NCBI RefSeq assembly: GCF_017744435.1 | Contig: NZ_JAGIBG010000047.1 | Coordinates: 1-34,058, forward strand | DNA from: Pseudomonas sp. | GTDB taxonomy: Bacteria > Pseudomonadota > Gammaproteobacteria > Pseudomonadales > Pseudomonadaceae | Direction of reading: 5' to 3' | Length of the DNA stretch: 34,058 nucleotides | In this document: piece after piece, positions 7,852-16,227 of the stretch | Numbering within the stretch: position 1 is the stretch's first letter | Layout of the letters: every line of letters begins with the position of its first letter | Made by a program: the position numbers and the translations under genes | Notes under the pieces: generated by a model | The model's input: only the letters and a program-made list of their open reading frames with translations | The model's database searches: none | What the model was told of the DNA's origin: nothing

Positions 7852-7871
7852 CACCTTAAACGTTAAAGGTG
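7852..7871 (-). terminator. Weak stem-loop after the YqaA-like gene
   Basis: CACCTT (7852-7857) pairs with AAGGTG (7866-7871), directly after the stop of the last gene of the copper operon. The stem is short and no T-run follows, so it is only a possible transcript end. Confidence 0.3.
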
Positions 7872-8309
7872 TTACCAGGCATGAAACCAGCCCAAGGTAA
7901 TCATCGCCACGACGATATAGCGCCCCCCCTTGGCCAGGGTCACCAGCAGCAGAAAACGCCAGAACGGTTCACGCATGATGCCGGCAATCAGGGTCAGCGG
8001 ATCGCCGATCACCGGCATCCAGCTCAGCAGCAGCGACCATTGCCCCCAACGCTGGTAGCGCTGTTGCGCGCGCTCCAGCTGGCTCGCGCTGAAGGGGAAC
8101 CAGCGTTCATCGCGCAGGTGCTCGATGGCCCGACCGAGCGCCCAGTTGACCACTGAACCGAGCACATTGCCCAGGGTGGCCACCAGCAGCAAGGTCAACC
8201 AGGCATGGGGCTCGCGCAGCAGCAGGCCGACCAGCACTGCCTCCGATTGCAGCGGCAGCAGGGTGGCGGCACCGAAAGCGCTGAAAAACAGCGCCCAGAG
8301 GCTCAGCAT
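7872..8309 (-). CDS. YqaA-family (DedA-like) inner-membrane protein
   Basis: A 145-residue membrane protein of the YqaA family, distantly related to DedA proteins, matching the usual family length. Hydrophobic segments lie at about 1-28, 36-58, 88-110 and 118-142. Typical sequence includes SEAVLVGLL, ATLGNVLGSVVNWALGR and SWMPVIGDPLTLIAGIMREPFWRF. Its start overlaps the stop of the DUF411 gene (TGATG at 8311-8307), so translation is probably coupled and the protein belongs to the copper operon. Family function is poorly known; a role in membrane maintenance under copper stress is inference. Confidence 0.85.
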   Translation of the reverse strand: MLSLWALFFSAFGAATLLPLQSEAVLVGLLLREPHAWLTLLLVATLGNVLGSVVNWALGRAIEHLRDERWFPFSASQLERAQQRYQRWGQWSLLLSWMPVIGDPLTLIAGIMREPFWRFLLLVTLAKGGRYIVVAMITLGWFHAW

Positions 8310-8737
8310 CAGTAGCTGGCGACCACGGTGTCCTGGCCATCCTGGGTCACGCCGATGACCTGGTAGCCATCCTTGTGGTCACCCATTTCCATGCCGGGCG
8401 AGCCCATGGGCATGCCCGGCACGGCCAGGCCTTTGAGGTCGTTGCGCTTGGCCAGCAGGCGCACCTGCTCGGCGGGTACATGGCCTTCGACGAACTTGCC
8501 GTCGATCACCCCGGTGTGGCACGACGCCAGGCGCGGCGCAACGCCCAGGCGCTGCTTGACGGCGCTCATGTTCGGTTCGACGTGGTCGTTGACGGTGAAA
8601 CCGTTGTCGCGCAGGTGGCTGATCCAGGCCTTGCAGCAGCCACAGTTGGGGTCGCGATAGACATCGATGGTTTCGCCAGCCTGGGCCAGGCCGGTGATGG
8701 CCAGCAGGCCGAAGGTGATCAGGTGTTTACGCAGCAT
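8309..8737 (-). CDS. Periplasmic DUF411 metal-binding protein (copper operon)
   Basis: A 142-residue exported DUF411 protein. The signal peptide is about residues 1-20 (ITGLAQA). The family motif is YRDPNCGCCKAW (C32, C34, C35), with a second cysteine-histidine pair ASCHTG (C73, H74). A methionine-rich patch, PGMPMGSPGMEMGDH (108-121), adds likely Cu(I) ligands. DUF411 proteins are often found in copper and silver resistance loci, and this one lies 14 bases behind copB. It probably binds or passes copper in the periplasm; the exact role is inferred. Confidence 0.88.
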   Translation of the reverse strand: MLRKHLITFGLLAITGLAQAGETIDVYRDPNCGCCKAWISHLRDNGFTVNDHVEPNMSAVKQRLGVAPRLASCHTGVIDGKFVEGHVPAEQVRLLAKRNDLKGLAVPGMPMGSPGMEMGDHKDGYQVIGVTQDGQDTVVASY

Positions 8738-8751
8738 GGTGGAACAACTCC

Positions 8752-9633
8752 TTAGAAACGCAGGCGTATGCCTGCCACCAGACGGGTCTGGCCGAGGTCT
8801 TCGCTGTCTTCACGAGCCTGGTCGGCGCGGTTGCCGTGCAGGCGCTCGAAGCTTACCCCGACATAGGGCGCGAAGCCCCGGCTGATTTCGTAGCGCAGGC
8901 GCAGGCCGACTTCGCTGTCGGCAAGCCCGGCGCCCTGTTCGTGGCCGGTATCGTTGCGGCCGTAGAAGTTGGCTTCCAGGTTCGGCTCGAGGATCCAGCG
9001 GTTGGTCAGCAGGATAGCGTAAGCAGCCTCCAGGCGCAGCGCGCTCTGTTGTCGCTCACCGGCATAGGCGGTGGCTTCCAGCTCCAGGCCATAGAGCGGG
9101 GTGCCCTGGATGCCGAAGGCGGCCCAGGTCTGCCCGCTGGCTGGCGTGAAGTCCTGGCGCAGGCCGCCGACCAGCTCCCACCACGGACTGATCGCGTGGC
9201 CCCACAGCGCTTGCAACTCTGCCTTGTGGGTCTTGCCTTGTTCCCGTTCGCCTTCACTGCGCAGCCAAAGGCGATCGATGTCGCCACCGACCCAGGCCGT
9301 GGCATTCCACTTGAGGGCGCTGCTGCTTTCGAAGTGCTGGTGTTCCAGCTGATCGACGATCACTGCCCAATTGACGGCGCGATCATGCACCTGATGGCCC
9401 GGCAGGGGCGGGAAGGCGGCCTGGCGGTCGGCGTCGGTCAGTACGGGGAGCGGCGTGCGGGGTTGGTTCGGCGCGCTGGCCTGATTCATCTGGCCATGGC
9501 TCATCTGACCGTGGTCCATTGGCATGGCACCATGGTCCATGTGCTCCATGCCGGCGGCCATGGCCCGTTCGCTGGCCAGCAGCGCGGCCAGGGCGACTCC
9601 CGTGACCAGGCGCCGGTTGTTGATGTCATTCAT
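8752..9633 (-). CDS. copB: Copper resistance outer-membrane protein CopB
   Basis: A 293-residue CopB-family protein. An N-terminal signal (about 1-27) is followed by a short Met/His-rich segment (GMEHMDHGAMPMDHGQMSHGQM) likely to bind copper. The remainder reads as an outer-membrane beta-barrel: alternating strands such as LELEATAYAGERQQSALRLEAAYAILLTNRWILEPNLEANFYG, ending in LVAGIRLRF with terminal Phe. Its first 8 bases overlap the end of copA (9626-9633), so the two are translationally linked. In known systems CopA and CopB together lower periplasmic copper toxicity. Confidence 0.93.
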   Translation of the reverse strand: MNDINNRRLVTGVALAALLASERAMAAGMEHMDHGAMPMDHGQMSHGQMNQASAPNQPRTPLPVLTDADRQAAFPPLPGHQVHDRAVNWAVIVDQLEHQHFESSSALKWNATAWVGGDIDRLWLRSEGEREQGKTHKAELQALWGHAISPWWELVGGLRQDFTPASGQTWAAFGIQGTPLYGLELEATAYAGERQQSALRLEAAYAILLTNRWILEPNLEANFYGRNDTGHEQGAGLADSEVGLRLRYEISRGFAPYVGVSFERLHGNRADQAREDSEDLGQTRLVAGIRLRF

Positions 9634-11317
9634 CGACCCGTACCTCGCGGAACATGCCGGTCTCCATGTGGTAGAGCAGGTGGCAGTGGTAGGCCCAGCG
9701 GCCCAGGGCGTCGGCTGTGACCCGGTAGCTGCGGCGGCTGCCGGGCGGCATGTCGACCGTGTGCTTGCGCACCAGGAAGCGCCCGTGTTCGTCTTCCAGG
9801 TCGCTCCACATGCCGTGCAGGTGGATGGGGTGGGTCATCATGGTGTCGTTGACCAGGGTGATGCGCACCCGCTCGCCGTAGGTCAGGCGCAACGGCGCGG
9901 CATCGCTGAACTTGACCCCGTCGAACGACCAGGCGAAGCGCTCCATGTGCCCGGTCAGGTGCAGCTCGATATCCCGTGAAGGTTCGCGGCCGTCCGGGTC
10001 GGGGTAGGGGCTGCGCAGGTCGGCATAGGTCAGCACCCGGCGGCCGTTGTCGCGCAGGCCGATACCGGGGTCGGCCAGGTTGGCGCGAGGGGCCATGGTC
10101 TGCATGTCCACCAGCGGGTTGCCGGTTTCGCTGGCGGGGTGGCCTTGCATGCCGCTCATGCTGGCGTGGTCCATGCCGGCCATGTTGCTGTGATCCATCG
10201 CGGCCATGTTGCCGTGGCCCATGTCGGCCATGCTCAGTACAGGGCGCGGGTCAGGCGCCGGCACCACGGCCTGCAGGCCCATGGCGCGGGCCAGGGTGCC
10301 GCGGGCGTAACCGCTGCGGTCCATGCTCTGGGCGAACAGGGTGTAGGCGGGCAGGTCGCCGACGGTCACCAGCACGTCGTAGGTTTCGGCCACCGCGATA
10401 CGCAGCTCGTCCACGGTCACCGGCGTCACTGGCAGGCCGTCGGCGGCGATCACGGTCAGCGTGAGGCCCGGAATGCGGAAGTCGAAGTAGGTCATGGCCG
10501 ACGCATTGATCAGGCGCAGGCGCACGGTTTCGCCGGGCTGGAACAGGCAGGTGAAGTTGCCGTCAGGCGGCTGGCCGTTGAGCAGGTAGGTGTAGCTGGC
10601 GGCGCTGATGTCGGCGAGGTCGGTCGGGCTCATGCGCATGCGCGCCCAGACCAGGCGCTCATCTACGGTATTGCTCCAACCCTTGTCGGCGACGTCGCTG
10701 ACAAAGTCGCCGAGTGTACGTTTGTGGTAGTTGAAGGCGTCGGACTGCTTTTTCAGGGTCGCGAGCAACGCTTCGGGCGCCTGGTCGGACCAGTCGCTGA
10801 ACAGCAGGACATGGTCGCGCTGGTAGACATGCGGCTCGGGCTCGCGCGGCTCGATGACGATCGCGCCATACACCCCGGCTTGCTCCTGCAGGCCGGAATG
10901 GCTGTGGTACCAGTAGGTGCCGCTCTGGCGCAGGGTGAACCGGTACAGGTAATCGCCACCCGGCGCGATGCCGGCGAAGCTCAGGCCCGGTACGCCGTCC
11001 ATGTTGGCCGGCAGGAGGATGCCGTGCCAGTGGATCGAGGTGTCCTGGTCGAGGCGGTTGCGCACGCGCAGGGTCACCGTGTCGCCTTCGCGCCAGCGCA
11101 GCAGTGGGCCGGGCAGGCTGCCATTGATGGTCAGCGCGGTGCGTGGCCGGCCAGTGATATTGACCGGCGTCTGGCCAATGAACAGCTCGAAGTGCTGGCC
11201 GGCCAGCTCGCGGCCTTCGCTGGCCTGGGCCAGCGGCCGCCACAGGCCCAGGCCGGCCAGTGTGGTGGCGGCGCCCAGGCCTTTGACGAAGGTGCGGCGG
11301 GTAGGGTTGCGCAACAT
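9626..11317 (-). CDS. copA: Periplasmic multicopper oxidase CopA
   Basis: A 563-residue CopA-family multicopper oxidase that oxidises and binds copper in the periplasm. A twin-arginine signal (TRRTFVKGLG, R7-R8) implies export of the folded protein. All copper motifs are present: HWHG (96-99), HSH (138-140), HPIHLHG (496-502) and HCHLLYHMETGM (544-555). A Met/His-rich insert at about 363-392 (MADMGHGNMAAMDHSNMAGMDH...) is the typical CopA copper-storage loop, shorter than in P. syringae CopA. First gene of the operon copA-copB-DUF411-yqaA. No copC, copD or copRS lies in the window. A CopR-type box is 67 bases upstream. Confidence 0.95.
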   Translation of the reverse strand: MLRNPTRRTFVKGLGAATTLAGLGLWRPLAQASEGRELAGQHFELFIGQTPVNITGRPRTALTINGSLPGPLLRWREGDTVTLRVRNRLDQDTSIHWHGILLPANMDGVPGLSFAGIAPGGDYLYRFTLRQSGTYWYHSHSGLQEQAGVYGAIVIEPREPEPHVYQRDHVLLFSDWSDQAPEALLATLKKQSDAFNYHKRTLGDFVSDVADKGWSNTVDERLVWARMRMSPTDLADISAASYTYLLNGQPPDGNFTCLFQPGETVRLRLINASAMTYFDFRIPGLTLTVIAADGLPVTPVTVDELRIAVAETYDVLVTVGDLPAYTLFAQSMDRSGYARGTLARAMGLQAVVPAPDPRPVLSMADMGHGNMAAMDHSNMAGMDHASMSGMQGHPASETGNPLVDMQTMAPRANLADPGIGLRDNGRRVLTYADLRSPYPDPDGREPSRDIELHLTGHMERFAWSFDGVKFSDAAPLRLTYGERVRITLVNDTMMTHPIHLHGMWSDLEDEHGRFLVRKHTVDMPPGSRRSYRVTADALGRWAYHCHLLYHMETGMFREVRVDE

Positions 11318-11383
11318 GGCGTGGCCTCATGCGGGGGAGCCACGATCCTCGCCGGTTGCGCCTGTCAGCTGGCTGAGGCGCAG

Positions 11384-11399
11384 ATTACAGCCTTGTCAG
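11384..11399 (-). promoter_or_regulatory. CopR-type operator (cop box) upstream of copA
   Basis: On the minus strand the sequence reads CTGACA-AGGCT-GTAAT, an exact match to the CTGACA-N5-GTAAT consensus known for Pseudomonas CopR. It overlaps the stop codon of trhP and ends 67 bases before the copA ATG, suitable for activation of the copper operon from inside the end of the neighbouring gene. The regulator pair is not in this window. Confidence 0.7.
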
Positions 11400-12730
11400 G
11401 CAGCCTGTTCAGCGTTGCCCAGGTCGCGCATCAACAGGCCGTACTCCAGCGCAACCTGCTCGGGAATCGGCAGGTACACTACATGGCCGTCGCCGGGCGC
11501 CACCTCGATGGCGTGCTGTTGGCGGTCGAACAGGCGGTGCAGGTCGAAGTGGTAGTTGCCACGCGGGGTCATCAATTCCAGGTGGTCACCGAGGGCGAAG
11601 CGGTTCTTCACCTTGACCTCGGCCAGGCCGTCGACGCGCACCCCCGTCAGTTCGCCGACGAACTGCTGGCGCTCGGACAACGAGTTGCCGCGCAGGTAGT
11701 TCTGGTACTCGTCATGTACATGGCGGCGCAGGAAGCCTTCGGTGTATCCCCGTTGCGCCAGCGATTCGAGGTTGTCCATCAGGGCCAGGTCGAACGGCCT
11801 CCCGGCCGCAGCGTCGTCGACGGCCTTGCGGTACGACTGGACCGCCCGGGCGCAGTAGAAATGCGACTTGGTGCGGCCTTCGATCTTCAGCGAGTGCACG
11901 CCCATGGCGGCCAGGCGCTCGACGTGCTGGATGGCGCGCAGGTCCTTGGCGTTCATGATGTAGGTGCCATGCTCGTCCTCGAAGGCCGGCATCTCGCTGC
12001 CTGGGCGATTGCTTTCCTGCAGCAGGAACACCTGCTCGGTGGGTGCGCCCAGGCCCAGGGTCGGCTCGACCTCGCGGACGATGTCACCGGTGGCGTCTTC
12101 CGTGGCCGGCGTGGCTTCGTATTTCCAGCGACAAGCATTGGTGCAGGTGCCCTGGTTGGCATCGCGCTTGTTCAGGTAACCGGACAGCAGGCAGCGACCG
12201 GAGTAGGCCATGCACAGTGCGCCGTGGACGAACACTTCCAGCTCCATGTCCGGCACGTGCTGGCGGATCTCCTCGATCTCCTCCAGCGACAGCTCGCGCG
12301 ACAGGATCACCCGGCTCAGGCCCAGTTGCTGCCAGAACTGCACGCTGGCCCAGTTCACCGTATTGGCCTGCACCGACAGGTGCACCGGCATCTGCGGAAA
12401 ATGCTGGCGCACCAGCATGATCAACCCGGGGTCGGACATGATCAGCGCATCCGGCGCCATCGCGATCACCGGTGTCAGGTCCTTGAGGAAGGTCTTCAAC
12501 TTGGCGTTGTGCGGCGCGATGTTGACCACCACATAGAAGCGCTTGCCCTGGGCATGTGCCTCGCTGATGCCCAGCGCCAGGTTGGCGTGGTCGAATTCAT
12601 TGTTGCGTACCCGCAGGCTGTAGCGCGGCTGGCCGGCATAGACCGCGTCGGCACCGTAGGCGAAGGCATAGCGCATGGACTTGAGGCTGCCGGCGGGGGC
12701 AAGCAGTTCGGGCTTGGCGGGGAGGGTCAT
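11396..12730 (-). CDS. trhP: Peptidase-U32-family tRNA uridine-34 hydroxylase (TrhP/YegQ-like)
   Basis: A 444-residue U32-family protein. E. coli TrhP (YegQ, about 450 residues) makes 5-hydroxyuridine at tRNA position 34 using prephenate and no oxygen. The opening PELLAPAGSLKSMRYAFAYGADAVYAG is the U32 signature. The four cysteines expected to hold an iron-sulfur cluster are C173, C180, C196 and C200 (GALCMAYSGRCLLSGYLNKRDANQGTCTNAC). Length fits TrhP rather than RlhA (about 650) or UbiU/UbiV (about 300). No peptidase activity is expected. A perfect ANR/FNR box lies upstream, suggesting induction at low oxygen. Confidence 0.88.
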   Translation of the reverse strand: MTLPAKPELLAPAGSLKSMRYAFAYGADAVYAGQPRYSLRVRNNEFDHANLALGISEAHAQGKRFYVVVNIAPHNAKLKTFLKDLTPVIAMAPDALIMSDPGLIMLVRQHFPQMPVHLSVQANTVNWASVQFWQQLGLSRVILSRELSLEEIEEIRQHVPDMELEVFVHGALCMAYSGRCLLSGYLNKRDANQGTCTNACRWKYEATPATEDATGDIVREVEPTLGLGAPTEQVFLLQESNRPGSEMPAFEDEHGTYIMNAKDLRAIQHVERLAAMGVHSLKIEGRTKSHFYCARAVQSYRKAVDDAAAGRPFDLALMDNLESLAQRGYTEGFLRRHVHDEYQNYLRGNSLSERQQFVGELTGVRVDGLAEVKVKNRFALGDHLELMTPRGNYHFDLHRLFDRQQHAIEVAPGDGHVVYLPIPEQVALEYGLLMRDLGNAEQAA

Positions 12731-12754
12731 GGACGCACCGGGGCAAAGGCGCGG

Positions 12755-12796
12755 ATGCTAACGGCTGACCGGGGCCCTGGTATTGATTTGAATCAA
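12755..12796 (-). promoter_or_regulatory. Candidate ANR-dependent promoter of trhP
   Basis: TTGATTTGAATCAA at 12783-12796 is a perfect ANR/FNR box (TTGAT-N4-ATCAA). On the minus strand TAGCAT at 12755-12760 is a plausible -10, predicting a start near 12748. The box centre is then at about -41.5, the standard class II activator position. An 8-base direct repeat CCAAGTGG (12799-12806 and 12816-12823) lies on the other side, towards the AI-2E gene. Confidence 0.65.
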
Positions 12797-12858
12797 CACC
12801 AAGTGGCACTTTTTTCCAAGTGGTGTGCACTAATAACCATGACACCCGAGGAGCCGCC

Positions 12859-13923
12859 ATGAACCACGATGCCCTGCAGAACAAAGCCCTGGCAGTACTC
12901 CTGGCACTGGTGACCCTCGCCTTCGTGTGGATCTTGCTGCCGTATTACGGCGCGATCTTCTGGGCGGTGATTCTCGGCATCCTGTTCGCGCCGTTGCAGC
13001 GTCACTTGCTGATCCGCTTCGGCCGCCGGCGCAACCTGGCGGCGGCCTGCAGCGTGCTGGTGTGCCTGCTGGTAGCCGTGCTGCCGGTGATCATCACCAG
13101 TGCCTTGCTGGTGCAGGAAGGCGCCACGCTGTACCAGCGTATCGAGAGCGGGCAGCTGGACATCGCCGGCTACGTCGAGCGCGGCAAGGACATGCTCCCG
13201 GCCTTTGCCCAGCACGGTCTGGACCGCATGGGCATGGGCAACCTGGACGGGCTGCGCGACAAGATCACCAAGTGGGCCACCCAGGGCAGCCAGATGCTGG
13301 CCAGCCAGGCGTTCAACTTTGGCCAGGGCACCTTCGAGTTCCTGGTGAGCTTCGGCATCATGATGTACCTGCTGTTCTTCTTCCTGCGCGAGGGCGCCGA
13401 CGTGGCGCGCCGGGTGCGCCTTGCCGTGCCGCTGCCGGAGCACCAGAAGCGCCGCCTGCAATTGAAGTTCAACCGGGTAGTGCGGGCCACGGTCAAGGGC
13501 AATGTGCTGGTGGCCATCACCCAGGGCGCGCTGGGTGGTTTCATCTTCTGGGTGCTGGATATTCCCAGTGCACTGGTCTGGGCGGTGCTGATGGCGTTTC
13601 TGTCGCTGTTGCCGGCGGTGGGGGCGGGGATTGTCTGGGCGCCGGTGGCCGCGTATTTCCTGCTCACCGGGGCGATTCTGCCGGGGGTGATCCTGACGGC
13701 GTTCGGGGTATTGGTGATCGGCCTGGTGGACAACCTGTTGCGGCCGATCCTGGTGGGCAAGGACACGCGGATGCCCGACTACCTGATCCTGATGTCCACC
13801 CTCGGCGGCTTGGCGGTATTCGGGCTCAATGGTTTTGTGATCGGGCCATTGATCGCGGCGTTGTTCGTCTCCAGTTGGGCGATATTCGCCGCGACCAAAC
13901 CTCAGGTGCAGTTACCGTCCTGA
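12859..13923 (+). CDS. AI-2E-family (PerM-like) membrane transporter
   Basis: A 354-residue integral membrane protein of the AI-2E/PerM family, with about 8 hydrophobic segments (near 10-45, 60-82, 150-175, 205-300 and 310-345 in blocks) and a soluble stretch at roughly 85-145. The C-terminal LPAVGAGIVWAPVA, GLVDNLLRPILVGK and FGLNGFVIGPLIAALF are family hallmarks. Known members export AI-2 or exchange ions; the substrate here is unknown. ATG 12859 is chosen because GAGGAG precedes it and the frame upstream is promoter sequence. It diverges from trhP and is convergent with the TonB receptor, with only 9 bases between stops and no clear terminator. Confidence 0.88.
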   Translation: MNHDALQNKALAVLLALVTLAFVWILLPYYGAIFWAVILGILFAPLQRHLLIRFGRRRNLAAACSVLVCLLVAVLPVIITSALLVQEGATLYQRIESGQLDIAGYVERGKDMLPAFAQHGLDRMGMGNLDGLRDKITKWATQGSQMLASQAFNFGQGTFEFLVSFGIMMYLLFFFLREGADVARRVRLAVPLPEHQKRRLQLKFNRVVRATVKGNVLVAITQGALGGFIFWVLDIPSALVWAVLMAFLSLLPAVGAGIVWAPVAAYFLLTGAILPGVILTAFGVLVIGLVDNLLRPILVGKDTRMPDYLILMSTLGGLAVFGLNGFVIGPLIAALFVSSWAIFAATKPQVQLPS

Positions 13924-13932
13924 GGCGTTCGG

Positions 13933-15996
13933 TCAACGGAAGCTGTACGAAACCCCGGTGTAGACGCCAAAGCCTTCACCCGGTGTCGAACGGGCCACGT
14001 CCTGCCCGGCATCGTCGTACCCCGGCGTCACGGTTGCCGCATAGCGCTTGTTGGTCAGGTTGCGCAGGTCCAGCCAGGTCTGCCAGTCCTGCTTCGGCGA
14101 ATTCCAGCCCAGGCGTGCGCCGAGCAAGGCGTAGGCGTCGGCGTGGTAGCTGTTGGCGTAGTCGACCTGGACCTTCGACGCCATCTGCGTGTTGACCCCG
14201 GCGTAGAACCCGCTCGGCCAGTCGTAGCGCAGTTCGGCCTGGTAATAGTGCATGGGGATGCCGGGCAGGCGGTTGTCGCCGAATTTGTCGTCGTCGCGGT
14301 AGTGGAAGTCGCTGAAGGTGTAAGCCTGGCGCAGGCTCAGCTTGCCCGTATCGGGTTGCGCCCAGAGGATGCTGTCCAGGCCGGCCTCGACGCCCTGGTG
14401 CACGGTGGGGCTGGCGTTGAACTCCTTGAAAGGCAAGCCTTGCACGACTTCCACATTGAGCAGTTCGTGACGCACCTGCGAGTAGTACCAGGCCAGGTCC
14501 CAATGCCCCAGCGCCGAGTCGCCGCGGGCGCCCAGTTCCAGGGTGGTGGCGGTCTGATTTTGCATCTTCATCGGCTGGTTGTTGACCGGCGCACTCCAGA
14601 CCAGCGACCACGGATGCGGTGGCTCCACCGAACGGCTGAGGTTGCCATAGACCTGCAGGTCCGGGCGAATGTCGTAGCGCAGGCCTACGCGTGGCGCATA
14701 GTCCCAATCATGCTGGCTAACCTTGCCACCACTGGCCGGGTAAGTGACATCGCTTTCCCGACGGGTGTAGATCATCGCCAGGCCCGTGGTCAGCCACAGG
14801 TCCGGGACCAGCTCCAGATCATTGCCCACATGCAGCACGCTGTCCGAACCCTGGTAGGTGAAGTCACGCGTGCGCGCGCCGACCACGTCATCAACCCGCG
14901 AGAATTGCGAGGCGCCACTGTTGGGCAGGTGTTTGGTGGTACGCCAGCCAAGGGTGGTCTTGCTCTCGTGGCCGAACAGGGTGTCACTCCGGAAGTAGTT
15001 CAGCGTGCCACTGACATCGGTGTAGGCCACCTTGAGGCGCATTGGGCCTTCGCGCAGGTCCATCGGGTAGTCGTGATAGACCAGCCCGGCCTCCAGCCGC
15101 GAATCGTCGTCGAGGTAGAAGGTGGTCTTGTTGCCCACCCAGGTACTGCCCGGTTGCGGGCGGCTGTCGTTGCGCGACAGGTAGGCTGGGTTGGCGGCGC
15201 GTGGGTCGTGCTTGATCTGTTCCTTGGTCAAACGCCCGGCCAGCTCGTTTTCGGTTTCCCGATAACGCAGGTAGAATCGCGTCTCCAGGTTCGGGTTGAA
15301 GCGGTAGCCGACATTGGCGGCAATGCCTTTCGAGCTGCCGCTGCTGTGCTCCTGGTAGCCGTCGTACTCCGAGTCGGTCAGGGCCACGTAGTAGTCGAGG
15401 TTGCCCAGCACCTGCCCGGAGCTGATGTGCCGGTGCTGGTAGCCGCGGCTGCCGGCTTCATAGCGCACCTGCAGCGGTGCGGCGTCGTAGCCGGTGTGGG
15501 TCACATAGTTGATGGCCCCGCCCAAGGCGAGCGAGCCCTGATCGAAGCCATTGGCCCCACGCAGCACTTCGGCGCGGCTCAGCCACAGCGGTTCGAACAG
15601 TTCGTAGGGCGTACCGCCGGGGCCGGTCAGCGGCAGCCCGTCGAACATCGTGTACACGCCCGAACCGTGGGCGCCAGGCGCGCGGTTGATGCCCGAACCA
15701 CGGATCGACAGCTTGATGCCGTCGTTACCCGCCGACTGTGCGAACACGCCAGGTTGGTAGGCCAGCACATCCTGGTTGCTGGCAACACGACCTTGTCCGA
15801 CACGTTGCATGTCCACCAGGTTGGTGGCACCCGGCACTGCTCGCAGGCGCTCGCGGGCGTCGTTCAGTTCGCTTTGCTCCTCGTCGTTGATCAGCACCTG
15901 GCCCAGTTCGACGGCAGGCGCTGCCGTGGTTTGCTGGCTGACAGTGAAGATGGCCAGCAGACCAAGGTAAGACGAGAGGGGTAAAACGGGACGCAT
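13933..15996 (-). CDS. TonB-dependent outer-membrane receptor
   Basis: A 687-residue ligand-gated outer-membrane receptor. The signal peptide ends near residue 26 (QTTAAPA). The plug domain runs from about 50 to 165 (DVLAYQPGVFAQSAGNDGIKLSIRG; AEVLRGANGFDQGSLALGGAINYVT), then a 22-strand barrel with the closing segment TWLDLRNLTNKRYAATVTPGYDD. There is no N-terminal signalling extension, so it is not a sigma/anti-sigma-linked transducer. GGAG lies 8 bases before the ATG. I see no Fur box in the 231 bases upstream, so iron regulation is not evident. Ligand unknown: siderophore, metal chelate or other. A LasR-like DNA-binding protein gene is divergent from it. Confidence 0.92.
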   Translation of the reverse strand: MRPVLPLSSYLGLLAIFTVSQQTTAAPAVELGQVLINDEEQSELNDARERLRAVPGATNLVDMQRVGQGRVASNQDVLAYQPGVFAQSAGNDGIKLSIRGSGINRAPGAHGSGVYTMFDGLPLTGPGGTPYELFEPLWLSRAEVLRGANGFDQGSLALGGAINYVTHTGYDAAPLQVRYEAGSRGYQHRHISSGQVLGNLDYYVALTDSEYDGYQEHSSGSSKGIAANVGYRFNPNLETRFYLRYRETENELAGRLTKEQIKHDPRAANPAYLSRNDSRPQPGSTWVGNKTTFYLDDDSRLEAGLVYHDYPMDLREGPMRLKVAYTDVSGTLNYFRSDTLFGHESKTTLGWRTTKHLPNSGASQFSRVDDVVGARTRDFTYQGSDSVLHVGNDLELVPDLWLTTGLAMIYTRRESDVTYPASGGKVSQHDWDYAPRVGLRYDIRPDLQVYGNLSRSVEPPHPWSLVWSAPVNNQPMKMQNQTATTLELGARGDSALGHWDLAWYYSQVRHELLNVEVVQGLPFKEFNASPTVHQGVEAGLDSILWAQPDTGKLSLRQAYTFSDFHYRDDDKFGDNRLPGIPMHYYQAELRYDWPSGFYAGVNTQMASKVQVDYANSYHADAYALLGARLGWNSPKQDWQTWLDLRNLTNKRYAATVTPGYDDAGQDVARSTPGEGFGVYTGVSYSFR

Positions 15997-16227
15997 CGTA
16001 CAACTCCAGGCGATAGGCGGACGGACAACGGCGTTGTGACGCGCGAAAAGCCGGTCGAAGCACGGCGATATGAGATTTTCCTGTGTAGTTTGTGTTGGAC
16101 GGATTTGTAAGACGGTTCTTTACAAGTTGCATCGCTGGAGCGGGCAGGGCTGGCACTCGTAAGGTGGACCCATAGGCGGCAGCGCTGTTCGCTGCCACAA
16201 CTGGCGACTACTTGGGGGAACTCAGCG
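15997..16227. promoter_or_regulatory. Divergent region between TonB receptor and LuxR-type HTH gene
   Basis: This region holds three inverted repeats: a 13-base palindrome ACAACG-G-CGTTGT (16025-16037) close to the receptor start; TTGTAA-N9-TTACAA (16105-16125), in the size range of LuxR-type operators; and a 7-bp stem GGCAGCG/CGCTGCC (16178-16196) just before the HTH gene. No canonical -35/-10 pair was assigned. Confidence 0.5.

Noticed and set aside
10139..12862. 907-codon open frame on the plus strand
   Set aside because: It lies antisense to copA and trhP in the complementary codon frame of GC-rich genes, has strongly biased, repetitive composition (H, V, G, Q, A) and no domain; the minus-strand genes have full catalytic motifs.
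14143..15984. 613-codon open frame on the plus strand
   Set aside because: Antisense to the TonB receptor, which has a signal peptide, plug and barrel.
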